Positions 38,703 to 50,881 of a DNA stretch of 64,000 nt are shown one piece after another. The notes under the pieces were generated by a model. That model saw nothing but the letters and a program-made list of their open reading frames with translations, was not told where the DNA came from and did no database searches. The stretch is from Fennellomyces sp. T-0311 (Eukaryota > Mucoromycota > Mucoromycetes > Mucorales > Lichtheimiaceae): NCBI GenBank assembly GCA_025266875.1, contig JALLLT010000078.1, positions 41,879-105,878 on the forward strand, given 5' to 3'. Numbering within the stretch: the stretch's first letter is position 1; each line of letters starts with the position of its first letter. A program made the translations under genes and the position numbers.

Positions 38703-40092
38703 TTAAAGACCCAAAGTGAAGGCCAAGCCAGCGACCACAACTACATAAGCTCCATGGATCATTGATACTGCAGCACCTGATGTGGCGATCTCGGAATCCT
38801 TCGATGTAGTACCACCCGACTTGCCATGCTGCTTCTTGGGAGGCAATCCACCGCTACCGCCTCCGGATCCGCCCGCGGATCCTGATTCTTGACCGATGGT
38901 AGGATCCATGTTGCTAACGTCCATGTTGGACTTGCAGCCCCAGATACTGCCCTTGACGACACTGGTTGCCTTGAACTTCTTCTCGACATCAGGGCAAGGG
39001 AACTTGGAACTAGTCGTTTGGATACGCATACCACCGCGAACATCTTGCAAAGCAGGCAATTCGTAAGTATCGAAACCACCCGCCAGGTCGACAGTGCCGT
39101 GCACTGCTGCCAACTTGGGATATCCGCTGATGGAAGTTAACTGAGTGTTGTTGCCAATAGAAAGTGCACCACCAATCAAGTTGAGTTTCTTCATGGAAGT
39201 CTCGGTAAGCTTGTTGTTGTTAGCAATAGCAAGCGTGCCGCCGATGTCTTCAAGATTATCCAAACCAAGGGAGGAGAACTCGTTTTGATGGAATGAAATG
39301 TCCGCTCCCACGTGGCCAAGCGCCGACAAGTTAATCTTGCCTAAGTTTCGGAATGTGGCACTCTGCACAGCAGTAAGTTGGCCAGCCTAAGATCTAATAT
39401 TTTAGTTCACTGATGACTGATGATCTTTTTCTTGTTTACCTCGAAATCCATGTCGTTGCTATTGCCGACAACATACAAGTTACCGGTCATATCCTTGACT
39501 GGAAAGTCAAAGGTCTTCATCAAGTTGTTCTCCGTCAATGTAAAGTCGTGCAACCGTTCGACCTTGAGACCGCCGATGGTAGAAGCACGCACATCTTCAA
39601 TGATCAGATCATCCACTTTCGAAAGGCCTGCGGGAAAGTCAATTTTTTCAAGCTCAGGAAGGATACCCAAAGTCAAACTCTTGGCTTCCGTCAATGCGGG
39701 GAAATTGAGTTGCGAAAGACCAGTATGTTCACGAATGATGAGTGTTCCCTGCACAGACTTGAGATTGGGGGCACTGATGCTCTTGAGCGAGCTACTACCA
39801 CGAATCACCAAATTGCCCATGATTTCTTCTACACCATCCAGTGACAGTTGACCGACAGGCGGTTTATCCATCGTGATCGATCCGTGGAACTGCTTGCATC
39901 CCTTGATTGCATCGAGATCTCCCTGACCTGTACCAGTAATATCAGTGCTGCATACGCCTTGTTGCTTTTGAGCTAGTGACATTACACGGTAAATTTAGAA
40001 TTCAAGATCAAGGTGGCACAAGATTGCAATTTACCTTGGATGGCCATGATGGCCATGGAGACCAGCACCATGGTTGAGACCTTGTGGACCAT
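38703..40092 (-). CDS. ECM33: Ecm33/Sps2-like GPI-anchored cell-wall protein
   Basis: Exons 40035-40092, 39440-39972 and 38703-39386 read right to left, 424 residues. The N-terminus is a signal peptide (MVHKVSTMVLVSMAIMAIQ) ending just before AQKQQGVCS. The body is a receptor-L-domain/leucine-rich-like solenoid with repeats such as VQGTLIIREHTGLSQLNFP, MTGNLYVVGN and IGGTLAIANNNKL. A Gly/Ser-rich stalk (GSAGGSGGGSGG) precedes TSGAAVS and a final hydrophobic tail (GAYVVVVAGLAFTLGL), the pattern of a GPI attachment signal. Ecm33 relatives are needed for normal wall structure and apical growth. The start is supported by the signal peptide. A TATA-like CTTTATA at 40152-40158 (minus-strand TATAAAG) lies about 60 bases upstream. 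Confidence 0.92.
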
Positions 40093-40336
40093 TTTCGTAT
40101 TGTAGATGGAGGAAAGGGATTTTTTGACAGAGCGTGTGGTAGACGAACACACTTTATATTCCCTCTAAAATTGCAAAGAGGACCAGTAAGTTATTCCGAG
40201 CAAACAATTAGAGGGACGAATCATGTGGTTCTTGCCGGAAAAGCTCTGCCTTGTTTGTTAGAAAAAAAGCGACCGGGCAACTTTGTGTCTTCAATTTACT
40301 TCTTTCTCTCATCTCTTTCACTCTCCTTAACACAAA

Positions 40337-40711
40337 ATGATGGAGCCAGGCTTTTTCCTTGCGCTGACTTCCGATCATCACCTCCCTGATCATGACCATG
40401 ATCACCACAACATGCTCCACGATATGGACCGGCGATGGCATGGATGCGATTGGTCTACTCACGAATCCGTGGACCTCTTATACTATGAACCAGGTCTATC
40501 CACGGCTGAACTGCTCCATGTTCGCAATGCCGATGAATTCATCCGCTTGACTCCCGAAGATGATGGAGAAGAATATTTTGACTCAAACCACAACGACAAT
40601 GCGTTTGTTTCGACGCACGAGCCTCAGCTTGCCCAGCTGTACAAAAGTGGTAAACCCGCTTATGAAAAGCCATCATCGCAAGAGAAGAAGAAGAAAAAGA
40701 GAAGACGTTGA
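40337..40711 (+). CDS. Small unknown protein, His/Asp-rich start and Lys/Arg tail
   Basis: Single exon of 124 residues starting MMEPGFFLALTSDHHLPDHD. The first third is rich in His and Asp (DHDHDHHNMLHDMD), which could bind metal. The middle includes YYEPGLSTAELLHVRNADEF, and the protein ends with a strongly basic tail (SSQEKKKKKRRR), perhaps nuclear or nucleolar. It is divergent from the ECM33 gene with 244 bases between the starts and has a CT-rich leader just before the ATG. No family recognised. The clear leader, ATG and stop support a real gene, at moderate confidence. Confidence 0.6.
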   Translation: MMEPGFFLALTSDHHLPDHDHDHHNMLHDMDRRWHGCDWSTHESVDLLYYEPGLSTAELLHVRNADEFIRLTPEDDGEEYFDSNHNDNAFVSTHEPQLAQLYKSGKPAYEKPSSQEKKKKKRRR

Positions 40712-42884
40712 AATTCACATGTATTGACAAAAGGACCCTATATCCCCATGTGCTTCTTGTAGTATACCTTGTATTCAATAAAGGCCCGTTTTTCTGTATC
40801 ATTCCGTCTACATTTCTTTTGCTTCTTGCCAATTACTATTGCAAAAATAATGCGTGGGCTGATAATTTACTATTCCTATACCTTTCCTTTTCTCATTTCC
40901 AAAGAAGGACTTTAAGGTATCATCTTACACAAACAACTGGTGATCTACGGGAATAATAATCACTTTTACCACCTGCTTTCAATCGGAAACTCCCGGTGGC
41001 ACCTCTTTTTTACACACACGATTGTTGGGAATGCTTGACCAATGACAACTTCTTGTCAGACTTGAATTACAACGCAGTTTCAACAGTTACATTTGGCCCG
41101 GTGACCTGACCGGGGCGTGTTACCATTTCCATCATGCAAAAATGCATCATCTGGTCCTGTAAAGGACCCGAGTTTCTAGTAATTGTTACTTTTGTCATTT
41201 ATGACTTTTTACTGGACTTTTTTTCTCCTACAGCAAAGGGCGAATGTTAGGACATGATATATGTTTCAGCAATTCAAAAGAAGTTGGACCCCATTGATAA
41301 TGTGATGATCGCGCTAGTGTAATAAGGTTTGTGTTGCAATGAACATTCGTGAAACGTCAAAGTGGCGATATCCTGCCGGTCGGGAAAGTACGTTGTACTT
41401 TATCTTTGGTCGAAACAGAAAAACGAACGCAAAAAAGAATTTTCTTGCTCTTTCTCCTCATCGTGAATTCCTCAGGAAAAATGAATTATGTACTGTACAT
41501 TCATCAAGTATTGCTAACTATCTCCCCTCTGAATTAGCAGAAGGCTTGAATTCTGATTGTTTATTCCGTCACGATAGGTTTGCAACAGGAAAAACTCAGG
41601 TCGTTACTGTAGGAGAGGAGTTCAAGTAAAATACGATTCAGAAGTTGTTTTAGAAAGGAAATTATGAGGGATATGATGGTAGTATTGAAACAAAGTATTG
41701 GTTGAAGAGAGACTATGCTGCAGGCACGGTCAACGATTATGGTGAGCGGTGCTACGGATCATCAAAAACTATGTTTTTGAAGTCGACTGGGTGAATAAAT
41801 ACTGGATGAACTTGTCGAGTACATATCATTATGCTATGTCCCTGAAACAAGGACATCACTGGTTCCAAGCACCATCCTTGGGTTACAAAAGTCTAGACTA
41901 TCAATATGTTTCGCATATCATTGCGGTGATGCATCTCTTCCGAATATTATTTTTTAGTCATGGTCCATCACGTGAATTCACGACAAATGAATCTTTTTCG
42001 CACGGAAGGCGCGTCAAGAAAGGTAGAAATCGACTCTTCCAATAGCTCTGTCAACCCCGCAAGGCTCTAAAGAAGCCTCATTGTTTACTAGCATTGATGC
42101 AAAGTGTTCACTATCCGCTAAATATATTAATATTGATATTGATATTGATATTGATATTGATATTGAATTTGATAAACATGCTGTACGATTTAGCTGCATA
42201 ATTCCCTCCTCTGCTTGTCACAAGTTCCTTTTCTTCAGCACATCAATTCCGATCCTTCGTCAGTACTATACGCAAGCTATTACAAGTTCTATCGTGTAAA
42301 GTGCTGTGGAAAATTTCGATGGTCCCAGAGAAAAATCAGCTTTCATTATATTACCTTTATGAAATTGTAATAGTAGCACCCGCGTGCAGGAGATTGCCTG
42401 AGTTGCACGACAGTACATGTCGTAAGTAATAAATGTCCATTCATTATTCTCTGTTTCGCCCTACCGTATTCATAGATAATATTCCACTTTTGATGCTTTC
42501 AAGCATAATCAGTTTGCCCGGAAGAGAAGAGTAAACAAAATTCCTGGTCTCGAAACAATAAAACCTTGCAAATTTGTATATAAGTCTGTGACTTCAAGAA
42601 GTTTATGATAGGCTCATCATGCTATAAAGCAGTTATATTCAATAGCATTAGCTATACTCTGCATCTTCTTTCAACAGACATACCCAAGTTAACTCTCTTA
42701 ATTGATAAAGGCCAGGGTATCGTTATAGATAACCAATATGGGATGGTTTACAATGAACATGTCCTTGGTTTTTCAAAGAGTCACACGCACACGCGTGTGT
42801 ATTTCAAACTTGACAAAAAAAAGATCAGACGCTCTAGCTACTTTTATCTACGTCATATAGTTGGAATGGGAAAACTAAGAACTG
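40712..42884. other. Gene-poor stretch
   Basis: Short unlinked frames on the plus strand (41339-41629, 41749-42045, and 42605-42997 with 130 codons) lack recognisable motifs, and I could not join them by splice sites. A TATTGA microsatellite lies at 42131-42167. Confidence 0.45.
42131..42167. repeat. TATTGA hexanucleotide microsatellite
   Basis: About six head-to-tail copies of TATTGA. Confidence 0.92.
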
Positions 42885-43540
42885 TTATCCATTCGATAGA
42901 AGCTTCGTGTCGGGAGGCAAATGATAGTTGTTCTTGTCAGTGTACAAAGGCTGCATTGGTCTGTTGTCCGAGGAAAGCGTCTTGGGCAGGCCAATAATCC
43001 CAATATTATAGGCGGCCACTGCATCACAATAAAAATATTTCTGACATAGTTTGTGCATGCGGGATTCGTACATCCTTAAAGTCCTTAGACGCTCACAAGC
43101 TCTCGTCACGTTGGTAAGTACTTCTGTCGCTTTACTGCTTGATGACTATGGAGAACTGTCTTAATGCCTCTTGCTCCGAAGCCACTTACACAACATCGTT
43201 CTTGGGAACTTCCAGGTTTCTAGAAAACTGATATTTTTTTCTCCGTCATGTCTATTGATCCTTGGCCTGGCTGCTCTATATGCACCGGAGGATGACAGTA
43301 CCCCCAACTCATGACAAGCTTCCAATGATAGACTTCTGGCCTAACCTCTTTTGTTTAGGTTTCTTTGTCATGTAGCTTCTTGTCATTATTGCTGTTATCG
43401 TAACCATTTTTTGAATTAGTCCCTATGTACAAGGTGTCAGTACGAAAAAGGTCGAAGCGCCATCGATATGAATAGTGATGTGTAGCGCTACCACAATGCT
43501 TAAACAATGATGTGGTAAAAAGTACGTTGTCTTTTCCCAA
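42885..43540 (-). pseudogene. Decayed coding remnant, possibly Fanzor/TnpB-like C-terminus
   Basis: Read on the minus strand, an open frame from 43109 down to 42885 contains a Cys near the end of a finger (MHKLCQKYF) followed by CDAVAAYNI and, after 14 residues, NRPMQPLY. In TnpB and eukaryotic Fanzor proteins the final zinc-finger CxxC is followed by RDxxAAxNI and often by an NxRP motif, so the order and spacing agree. Upstream (43110-43540) frames are protein-like but broken by stops and frameshifts (KEVRPEVYHWKLVMSWGYCH). No active-site acidic residues of the RuvC fold could be placed. The identification is a motif-level guess; the region is certainly not an intact gene. Confidence 0.3.
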
Positions 43541-43584
43541 CTTTCCCTTCTTCGCCTTCTCTATCGTTAATCAACCTGTCGACT

Positions 43585-45510
43585 GAGGAGATACATCTTG
43601 GGCGATACTATTTAAAGCTGGTGCTGAAAGGCTACACGATAGTCGTATTGTCCTCTTCCTGAATGTCCAGGAGTTTGCTGAGAAGCTTTTTGGTGGTACT
43701 GATACTGACCCGGTCCCGCCAGAAGATGTCTTGAACTCGGCAAAGAATTCAATTCACATGGATGATACCCATGCCCAGGGCATATTGAACTGGGCACAGC
43801 AGATGAACGAGGATAATCAAGCCTTCGATGGACATCATATATACTAATATTATGTACGATTTGTCACACTTGAGTGACAAAAATTTGCTCGGCGAGTCTG
43901 AAATCACTGTGAGCATTGTATGTGTAACTGGCGAAAGGGTGTGATTAATAAGGCAACTCGTGAATAATCTTATATAGTATATCCTGTCGAAGTTCATCTC
44001 ATTCGCACAGGGTCCGAAAGATTCTTATTCAGATCTAGGTGAAATGAGTGCCACAGAATTTACGAGCGCTGCAATGACTCCAAACCGACCACATGTCCTT
44101 ACAACAGGTCTGCCGAATACATATGAACAATGACCTCAATAACATTCGTTTGATGAAAGACAGTAGTATCTTGCATTGTGTTTCTTTCAAGCATCAACTA
44201 CGACCACGAAATTTGCGTTACGTGACTTGACAACCATGCAAAGGTTTCTAGATTATCCACACATCATTGTCAATAATCACAGTGGAGCAAACGGTGCCGC
44301 TCCTAGGTCTAACGCAAGGACAAACCAGAATTATGAGCACACGTGTTCCACCATCATACTACTAACCATTAGGAAATAACCATGAAAACTGGATTGTGAA
44401 ATTGCTTCCGTTACGCTCTGTCAGTTCATTAACGACCTCTGTAGCAACATTCCGCTTGCATCACCTTCACAAAAGACATATCGCCAAAGCCAGCTTGCGC
44501 ATCATGCGAGGTTCGGTCTGCTATCTCATACTTTGCTCGGCAGCCGGTTATTGCGGACACAAACAATAAAGTCAATACGACGGTGTCATGAACGATCTCA
44601 TGAACTTTGCAATGGTATTGGGCGGCGGCACTCACACCGGGTAGCAGGATGCTCGACCAAAAATTCTATACCTTGATCCATACTTTTGCTCTCTTGGATT
44701 GGCGAGTGCTTCGAATATGCGCTTTACATATGATCGTTAACAATGACTAACTAGGTTTTAAGCACCACTGGACTTGCGATACTTACTGCTGCCTATCAGA
44801 GAAAATCTATTCGTCTGTTACCGAAGTGTATTGCCACACACCTAGGCTCTACTTCGAGAATTTGTTTATGCTGAGGCAGAAGTTCCCTCGGAATCTGCTT
44901 TTCAGCTGCACTCGGCTGTGGAATCTCTTCTTGAAAAATTATACACCAGAGCTGCCGCCCGAACAGCTACCGACACCATTCTTCTAATTAGCAACCTGCA
45001 ACAATCAAGTAGGCTTACGAACTATTTGGACTTTACTCAAGAGCTTTTTGACCGCCTACAAGGCAAATAAATTTGAAAGCATTGTTTGGTTCGACGACAT
45101 CGACGACATAAGCGAAAGATCGTTTGTATACAATATGAAAATATCCCTACAGGGACAGGTCTACAAATTTTCCGTAAACAAAATTCATATTTTTTCACCT
45201 ATGTCATTATAAAATGCCTGTCAACGTGCATTTTCGAATGATTAATTACATAAGGAACTCGTGCGAACTATTAAAGACCTGGAAATCGAATTGAATTTTA
45301 CATTGATGACAGCAAGGGTAGCCTTTGACCTACATCGCTCATGGACCCACTATTATTGACCTTTGTCTGAGTTATGTAGACTTTGCTCGTTCTTGTATTG
45401 ACACAACGTGCGTGAACCGAACTAGGATCCGTGGATGAACCCAACAAATCAAATATTATGTTCAGGCAACTAGGCGAGGTCTTTGAAGCAAATGGCCCAG
45501 TGTGACGATA
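43585..45510 (+). pseudogene. Eroded plus-strand gene of unknown family
   Basis: Several long stop-free plus-strand blocks have normal protein composition but no joint reading frame. They are 43585-43850 (VLFLNVQEFAEKLFGGTD, then PVPPEDVLNSAKNSIHMDD), a block near 43990-44130 (KDSYSDLGEMSATEFTSAAM), 44190-44370 (TTTKFALRDLTTMQRFLDYP), and about 44860-45070 (SAFQLHSAVESLLEKLY, TDTILLISNLQQSSRL). A last piece near 45420-45510 reads EPNKSNIMFRQLGEVFEANG. The blocks succeed each other on one strand, which suggests one multi-exon gene decayed in place. No family recognised. Confidence 0.35.
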
Positions 45511-45861
45511 CTACTTGGTGCTATTTAGTAAAGCGGTTTTCGCATATTCAGCCCTTATCCCACTCCAAATGTTGCGATAAATCCAATTTACACCGGCACA
45601 GAGGTTTTGGACCATATCATAGCTTGTGAGAGCCATGTTGGTGATAGTTCTACTTTATCTTGACCAAAAGATCAATTAAATTCTTATAGCAGATTAGATG
45701 ACCTAGTAGTACCATATCAGAGGGTCATCTGTTGATTATAATATGACATAGGTATACTTTGCAATTTATTCGTGCGCTTTGCAATTGAGGCCACACGGGA
45801 TAAGTTTTCCTCTGGGCAAAAGAGCATTTCGCACGCATGGAATAGGTCCGACTTTCCGTGC
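45511..45861. other. Intergenic before the E3 ligase gene
   Basis: No gene seen. The ligase frame is open upstream of its ATG back to about 45770, but without another ATG. Confidence 0.45.
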
Positions 45862-47663
45862 ATGTTTTTTTACCAACTGCGGTTGACGTTGGCAGCTTCC
45901 CAGTACGGCCCTGATGAGCTCTTTCAAAGCCTTTCGACTGACGCACAAGAGGCTACAACCTTGAGAGATCAAAAGCTACCGGCTCGATCACGACATCAGC
46001 ATATACACAACGGGAGTGCGCATGCACCACCCACCCCCATTTCCACCAAACGAACCTCGCAGCGTAATCATGGACCGAACAACACAGCAACCCGACAAGA
46101 TTTCCGTCATGGAGACATTAGTATTGAATCCATTCAAGGCGATCAAGTGGTTACGACAACTAAATGTGGATCGGGCATACTGCATCTTTACCGCGAAACA
46201 CAAAGCGTGGATACTCCCACAGTCGGACCAGTCTACCTGTGTGTTTTGGGTATACCGACGTACATGCAACCACTGGACTTCGTAGGATTTTGTGGCACTT
46301 TTTCCGAGTCATATCGCATCATCCGGTAAGGAATGAAGAACAGTCAAAAAGGATAATGACTAACGCGATATGTTAGCGATCATACGCCTAACAAGTACCT
46401 GGCAGTCCTAAAGTTCATCACTCCAGCTGCAGCTAACGAGTTTCACCGGCGATACAACGGCAAGCAATTCAGTGTGATGGAGCCGGAAGTATGTCATGTG
46501 GTGTATGTTCGAAACGACGCCAGCATAGAAGCATTGGAATTGCCTACGTGTCCCGTGTGCCTGGAGCGGATGGATGAAAGTGTCACGGGACTTTTGAACA
46601 TTCAATGCGAGCATATGTTTCAATGCTATTGTCTGAGCAAATGGGGCGATAGCGAGTACGTACTACAGCCTCCAAGCTGTATAAAGCACTCACACTGACC
46701 CTTGTATAGCTGTCCAGCTTGTAATTATTCGCTAAAACCTGTGCTTGAAGAAGGAAGTAGCAGAAAGGCCCCCAGGCCAGCGCCACGAGAAGAGGCGAAA
46801 TGCTTTGCATGCGGATCCACAGAAAGCCTCTGGATATGCATGGTATGTGGACATATTGGATGCGGCCGATACCATGATGCGCATGCCTACGACCACTATA
46901 TGGAGACAGGTGATTCATATGCGCTTGAGATTGAAACTCAACGAATATGGGACTATACAGGTGACAGGTGAGAAAAGCCCATCCATCAGGCTTATTTGCA
47001 CCTTGACTGACCCTTCGATAGGTATATACATCGTTTGATCCAGAATATGGAGGATGGAAGCCTTGTCGAGCTACCAAGCGCGTCATCCCTATCATCAGCA
47101 GCTGCATCAGGAACCAATCTCCCTCACCAAGCGTCCCAGAAGCAACAGAACGTTCCGCTGGTAAGTATGGATCATAAAGTCAAATGGCTGGCGCTAACAT
47201 GAAAAGACAAAAGGAAAAACTAGACTCCATGTCGGTCGAATATACGTATATGCTGACTTCTCAGCTGGAGTCACAGCGAATGCACTATGAGGAGCAACTG
47301 AGCCAAATCCAGATCCAAATCTCTTCGCTGACAGCGCAAATCAAGGGTCTTATGATGGATGTGAAAACTGCAGAAAAGGAGCGAGATGAGTACTGCGACG
47401 CGGAAGCAGAAACGATACGCAAAGCTGCCGACACCAGGAAGGAAAAGACCAAGGTCGAACGCAAGATTGACGGATGGAAGAGCAAGTGCCGCGAGAAGGA
47501 GCGCGAATGGCATGAGGAACAAGAGCTAGCAACGTCGCTGCTGAGAAACAACGAGCTGCTGAAGAAGGATGCGGCGGAAAAGGAGAAGACTGTGGGTGAA
47601 CTTAGTAGCCAAGTCTCTGAGCTCATGACACTATTGGAAAACAACGGATCAGAATTGACCTAG
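45862..47663 (+). CDS. ETP1: BRAP2/Etp1-type RING and ZnF-UBP E3 ubiquitin ligase
   Basis: Exons 45862-46325, 46377-46655, 46710-46967, 47022-47160 and 47214-47663, 529 residues. The order is BRAP2 RNA-recognition-like domain (LYLCVLGIPTYM-type strand, DFVGFCGTF, HTPNKYLAVLKF), RING finger (CPVCLERMDESVTGLLNIQC, EHMFQCYCLSKWGDSDCPAC), ZnF-UBP (CFACGSTESLWICMVCG, GCGRYHDAHAYDHYMETG) and a long coiled coil beginning EKLDSMSVEYTYMLTSQLES. Human BRAP2 links Ras/MAPK signalling to ubiquitin; yeast Etp1 affects ethanol tolerance and transporter turnover. The donor at 46656 was chosen because it alone restores the last RING CPAC. The start ATG gives MFFYQLRLTLAASQYGP; the open frame upstream lacks ATG. 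Confidence 0.92.
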
Positions 47664-47764
47664 TCTAACACGACAAGTGATGTAGCCCTCGGCGTAATTT
47701 TTAACAGTGATATTTGACTCTCAGTTGTTCGCACCTTCCTTAAACACAACATAATAAGCGAACA

Positions 47765-48997
47765 ATGGGCGATGCTGGTTTCTTCAAAGTAAGCAGATCT
47801 TGCTTGAATGCGCTCTGAACAGGGCGGTGCATGGAGGATGTCTATAGATCACGCACTGAGCCAACACTCTTTTTGCCTGCAATCCAGGGAACGAGCGCCG
47901 ACCAGGATAGTCGCTTCAGTAACAAGGAAAAGAAGCTTCTAAAATCCATGGACTTTCCGCCTGAATTCAATGAAAAGGTAAACCGTTTACTTTTGCACTG
48001 ACTGATCACTTGCAATTGACAGGAGCTATAGGTGGACATGAGAAAAGTCAAATTAGACGTCATTAAGCCTTGGATCACCACACGCATCACCAATCTACTC
48101 GGATTTGAGGATGAAGTAGTAATCGATTTCGCGTTTGGATTGTTAGAAGAAAAGGTTTGGTTGACGTGTATTGTCTGGCTGTCGTTGGGTATTGATGATC
48201 GAATGCTTAGGATCCAGATCCTAAAATGATGCAAATCAACCTGACAGGCTTCCTTGAAAAGAGCACGCAAGGATTCATTTTAGAGCTGTGGCGACTGCTG
48301 CTAAGCGCTCAGGATTCCGTGAGTGGTATTCCAAAGCAGTTTCTGGAGGAAAAGAAAAAAGAAATTCTGCGGACGCAGGAACACCAGGCGGATCTCAAGG
48401 CACGCCAAGAGGCTGTCATGGATGCAATTCGTCGACGGAAGGAGGCTGAAGAACAAGATATGAAGAAGGAACGAGAGAATCGGCATCGGTCATCGCGCTT
48501 CGTAAGTTGTGCAGCGAAGAAAAAAGTTGTGCGTGGTCTAATATGTATCCAAGGATGTGCGACGCTCATCACGTTCACGATCTCCGAGAAGACGATATCG
48601 TTCGCGTTCACCTCCTCGTCGACATTACCGGTCTTCACGTCGCGAAAGCCGGTCTCCACGCCGCCATCGTCGACCATCCGTAAGCCCGTCCCGTCGTCGT
48701 CGGTACCGTAGCCGTAGTCCGCGAAACCGTAGCCCGGACTACAGAAGAAGACGAAGCCCGAGCACACCCAGGAGACGACGACGCAGCGTGACACCAACAA
48801 GTCGGAGTCGGAGCCCCAGCCCGAAGCGTTCCCGGCGCGATTCTCCCAGACAAGCTTCGCCCAGCCGATCCCCAGGATCCATGCCCGACAAGTCAAAGTG
48901 GGACGATGACGAGGACGCTCCTGCATCGAAAACAGCGCATCTGCGTGAACAGGCCCTTGCATCTATGAAGAAACGTCGTGACACAAAATCTGATTAA
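47765..48997 (+). CDS. SRRM1: SRRM1/SRm160-like PWI-domain splicing coactivator
   Basis: Exons 47765-47788, 47888-47977, 48032-48154, 48211-48501 and 48554-48997, 323 residues. The N-terminus (GTSADQDSRFSNKEKKLLKS then MDFPPEFNEKVDMRKVKLDV) leads into a PWI domain: KPWITTRITNLLGFEDEVVI, DFAFGLLEEK, NLTGFLEKSTQGFILELWRL. It is followed by a charged helix (KARQEAVMDAIRRRKEAEEQ) and an RS domain of about 100 residues (RSRSPRRRYRSRSPPRR). PWI proteins bind nucleic acid and the RS domain contacts SR proteins during splicing and exon definition. The 24-base first exon is supported by frame and ATG. The gene starts only 101 bases after ETP1 ends. Confidence 0.93.
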
Positions 48998-49125
48998 AAA
49001 ATGTGCAATTCTTTTACATTGGTGAACCAACGAGGGGGTATGAAGGAGTGCATATAGTAATCATTAGAAAAAAAGAACGGAAAATATCGGTACATGTACA
49101 AGGGAATAAGGGAAATACATAAAGT

Positions 49126-50528
49126 TTAGTCGTCGTCGATCCGCCATGAATTAAGTGACGATTGCTCACGGAGGTCTTGTCGTGCAAGTTCAAGCTCTTT
49201 CTTTTTCTCACCACGTTGCACATAAGGCGCCAGGCCCTGCCCAAAGTTGTGCATCGTCCATGCCCCAAGCACAGCCGTACCCTACATTGGCTTCTTGTTA
49301 GCGCTATCAATATTGAAGCAGCTCCTATATGGATGCTTACCAAGGCGAATAACATGCCGATAATCACTGTTTTTCATTGTGTCACGCAATTAGTACCACT
49401 TCCGCCACGAAGGTTATTGAAACTTACCAAAGCAGATCCATGTGTACCAGTAATTGCCAGGTACTAGCGTCTGGCGGAGCATGAGGATAAAACCGAAAAC
49501 GACCACAAACTGGAAGGCTATGAACAGGAGCATGCGGCCGTAGCTTTCGGACGCCACTGTCATTCTTCCAAAATAGAGTGCTGGTAGAATGAGGATCATG
49601 ATAATGAGCTGCACCCAAGTATCCCAATGAAAGCCACTTTCTATGGCAAATTGGATAAAGTAGAACAACGACACCAAGAACTCGATGAAAACATCGATTT
49701 TGAGCGCAAGCACGAAGAACTGGAAGATGCGATACATTTCTAGGTGGGCGCAGCATCTTAGTTTAGTTTGTTGTTTGCTTAACAGATGATTGTGTGTGTA
49801 TATACATACTCTGCACGCCCACATCAGGTCCGATTTTTTTATAGATCACCCAGCCGAATTCTCGTACGACCATATAGGACACATAGACAAACGTGAGCGC
49901 AAAGACGACGAATAGCACTGTCAGAACAATTTCGAGATAGTAGGCGATACGGAGTGGTGCAACGCTGATCGTAAGGTCGTAGGTATCGTTAATGTTGCCA
50001 ATGCGACCTAGCCATCGTTTGCCGTCCATCACTTCGAGACCACCCAAAATAGCGCAGATCACGTTCAGGACGGCAAGGGCAATCACTTCGGGTGCGTTTT
50101 GGTAGACGGTCTATTGTATTTTTAGTGCTCAGCAAGCTAAATCTTCCAAAACAGAAATGCAACGTACGGCATCAAAGACCATGGCAACAAACCAGCACTG
50201 GAAACCGATAAAGGCAACATTCTCCCACTTTATTCGGTTCAAACGATCACGGGCGGCGGCTATATCGTTGTATTCCTGGTTGGTGCTGTCGCCAAACTCA
50301 GTCGAGCGGTACGGTAATGTGTTGGCCTGTATGGTGTTTTGTGCAGCGATGGCTGATTGTATGGCGATGATAAAGACGCCCTGGATAACTGCGAGTGCGA
50401 TGAACACTTTGGTCCATTTCGACTGGGTTATCCGTTGGCCCTGTTGGCGTGGGTGTGTGTGTATGTTTAGCGGAGGGGGGCACCGGCTATTCGAGCAAGC
50501 AACTTACAATTTTCTCGAGGCTGACCAT
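49126..50528 (-). CDS. Multi-pass membrane protein, UPF0658 Golgi-type family (probable)
   Basis: Exons read right to left: 50508-50528, 50168-50440, 49810-50110, 49428-49739, 49341-49366 and 49126-49281, 362 residues. About seven hydrophobic spans are visible, among them VFIALAVIQGVFIIAIQSAI, VIALAVLNVICAILGGLEV, YYLEIVLTVLFVVFALTFVY, IDVFIEFLVSLFYFIQFA, TWVQLIIMILILPALYFG and LLFIAFQFVVVFGFILML. Between spans lies the conserved-looking LYFGRMTVASESYGRM. The cytosolic tail is charged (QRGEKKKELELARQDLREQS). The pattern fits a fungal membrane family described as UPF0658 Golgi proteins, common in Mucoromycota; its function is not known. It converges on SRRM1 with 128 bases between stops. Confidence 0.75.
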
Positions 50529-50881
50529 GGCGGTGAATTGGGGAAGAGAGAGAAGAAAAAGAAAATAAACTCCTTCGCAGGCGAGTGGAACAAAAAAGCA
50601 TGATTCCAACTCCTTTTTGTGGTGGAAACGGGCCTTGCGCCTGCTTCATCTCTTAATAATCCAAGAACGGTAAAACCTCGTGTCACCTCACGCAAACTGC
50701 GCCCCTCCTTTTCCTTTCATCCAAAACGGTAATTTTCTATTTGTTGCACCTGCCGAAGCCTATTTAGCTGAGCGAGAGACGTCGCGTACGACCCAGAATA
50801 CCACACCGGGTTTCCTTTGTGTCTTTATTGTTTTTTGCCTATAATGATAAGTGTCGCTGGGTTCAAACGTCTTGCTCGCCC

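Noticed and set aside
39413..39851. Two overlapping 143-codon plus-strand frames
   Set aside because: Opposite the ECM33 exon, which has signal peptide, repeats and GPI signal; no independent features.
41339..41629. 96-codon plus-strand frame
   Set aside because: No protein motif or splice linkage; composition not distinguishable from chance.
42605..42997. 130-codon plus-strand frame
   Set aside because: It overlaps the minus-strand remnant; the sequence is Cys/Ser-rich near the end without a known motif, and no leader or intron supports it.
48309..48962. 217-codon minus-strand frame
   Set aside because: Shadow of the RS domain of the SRRM1-like gene, caused by skewed Arg/Ser codons.
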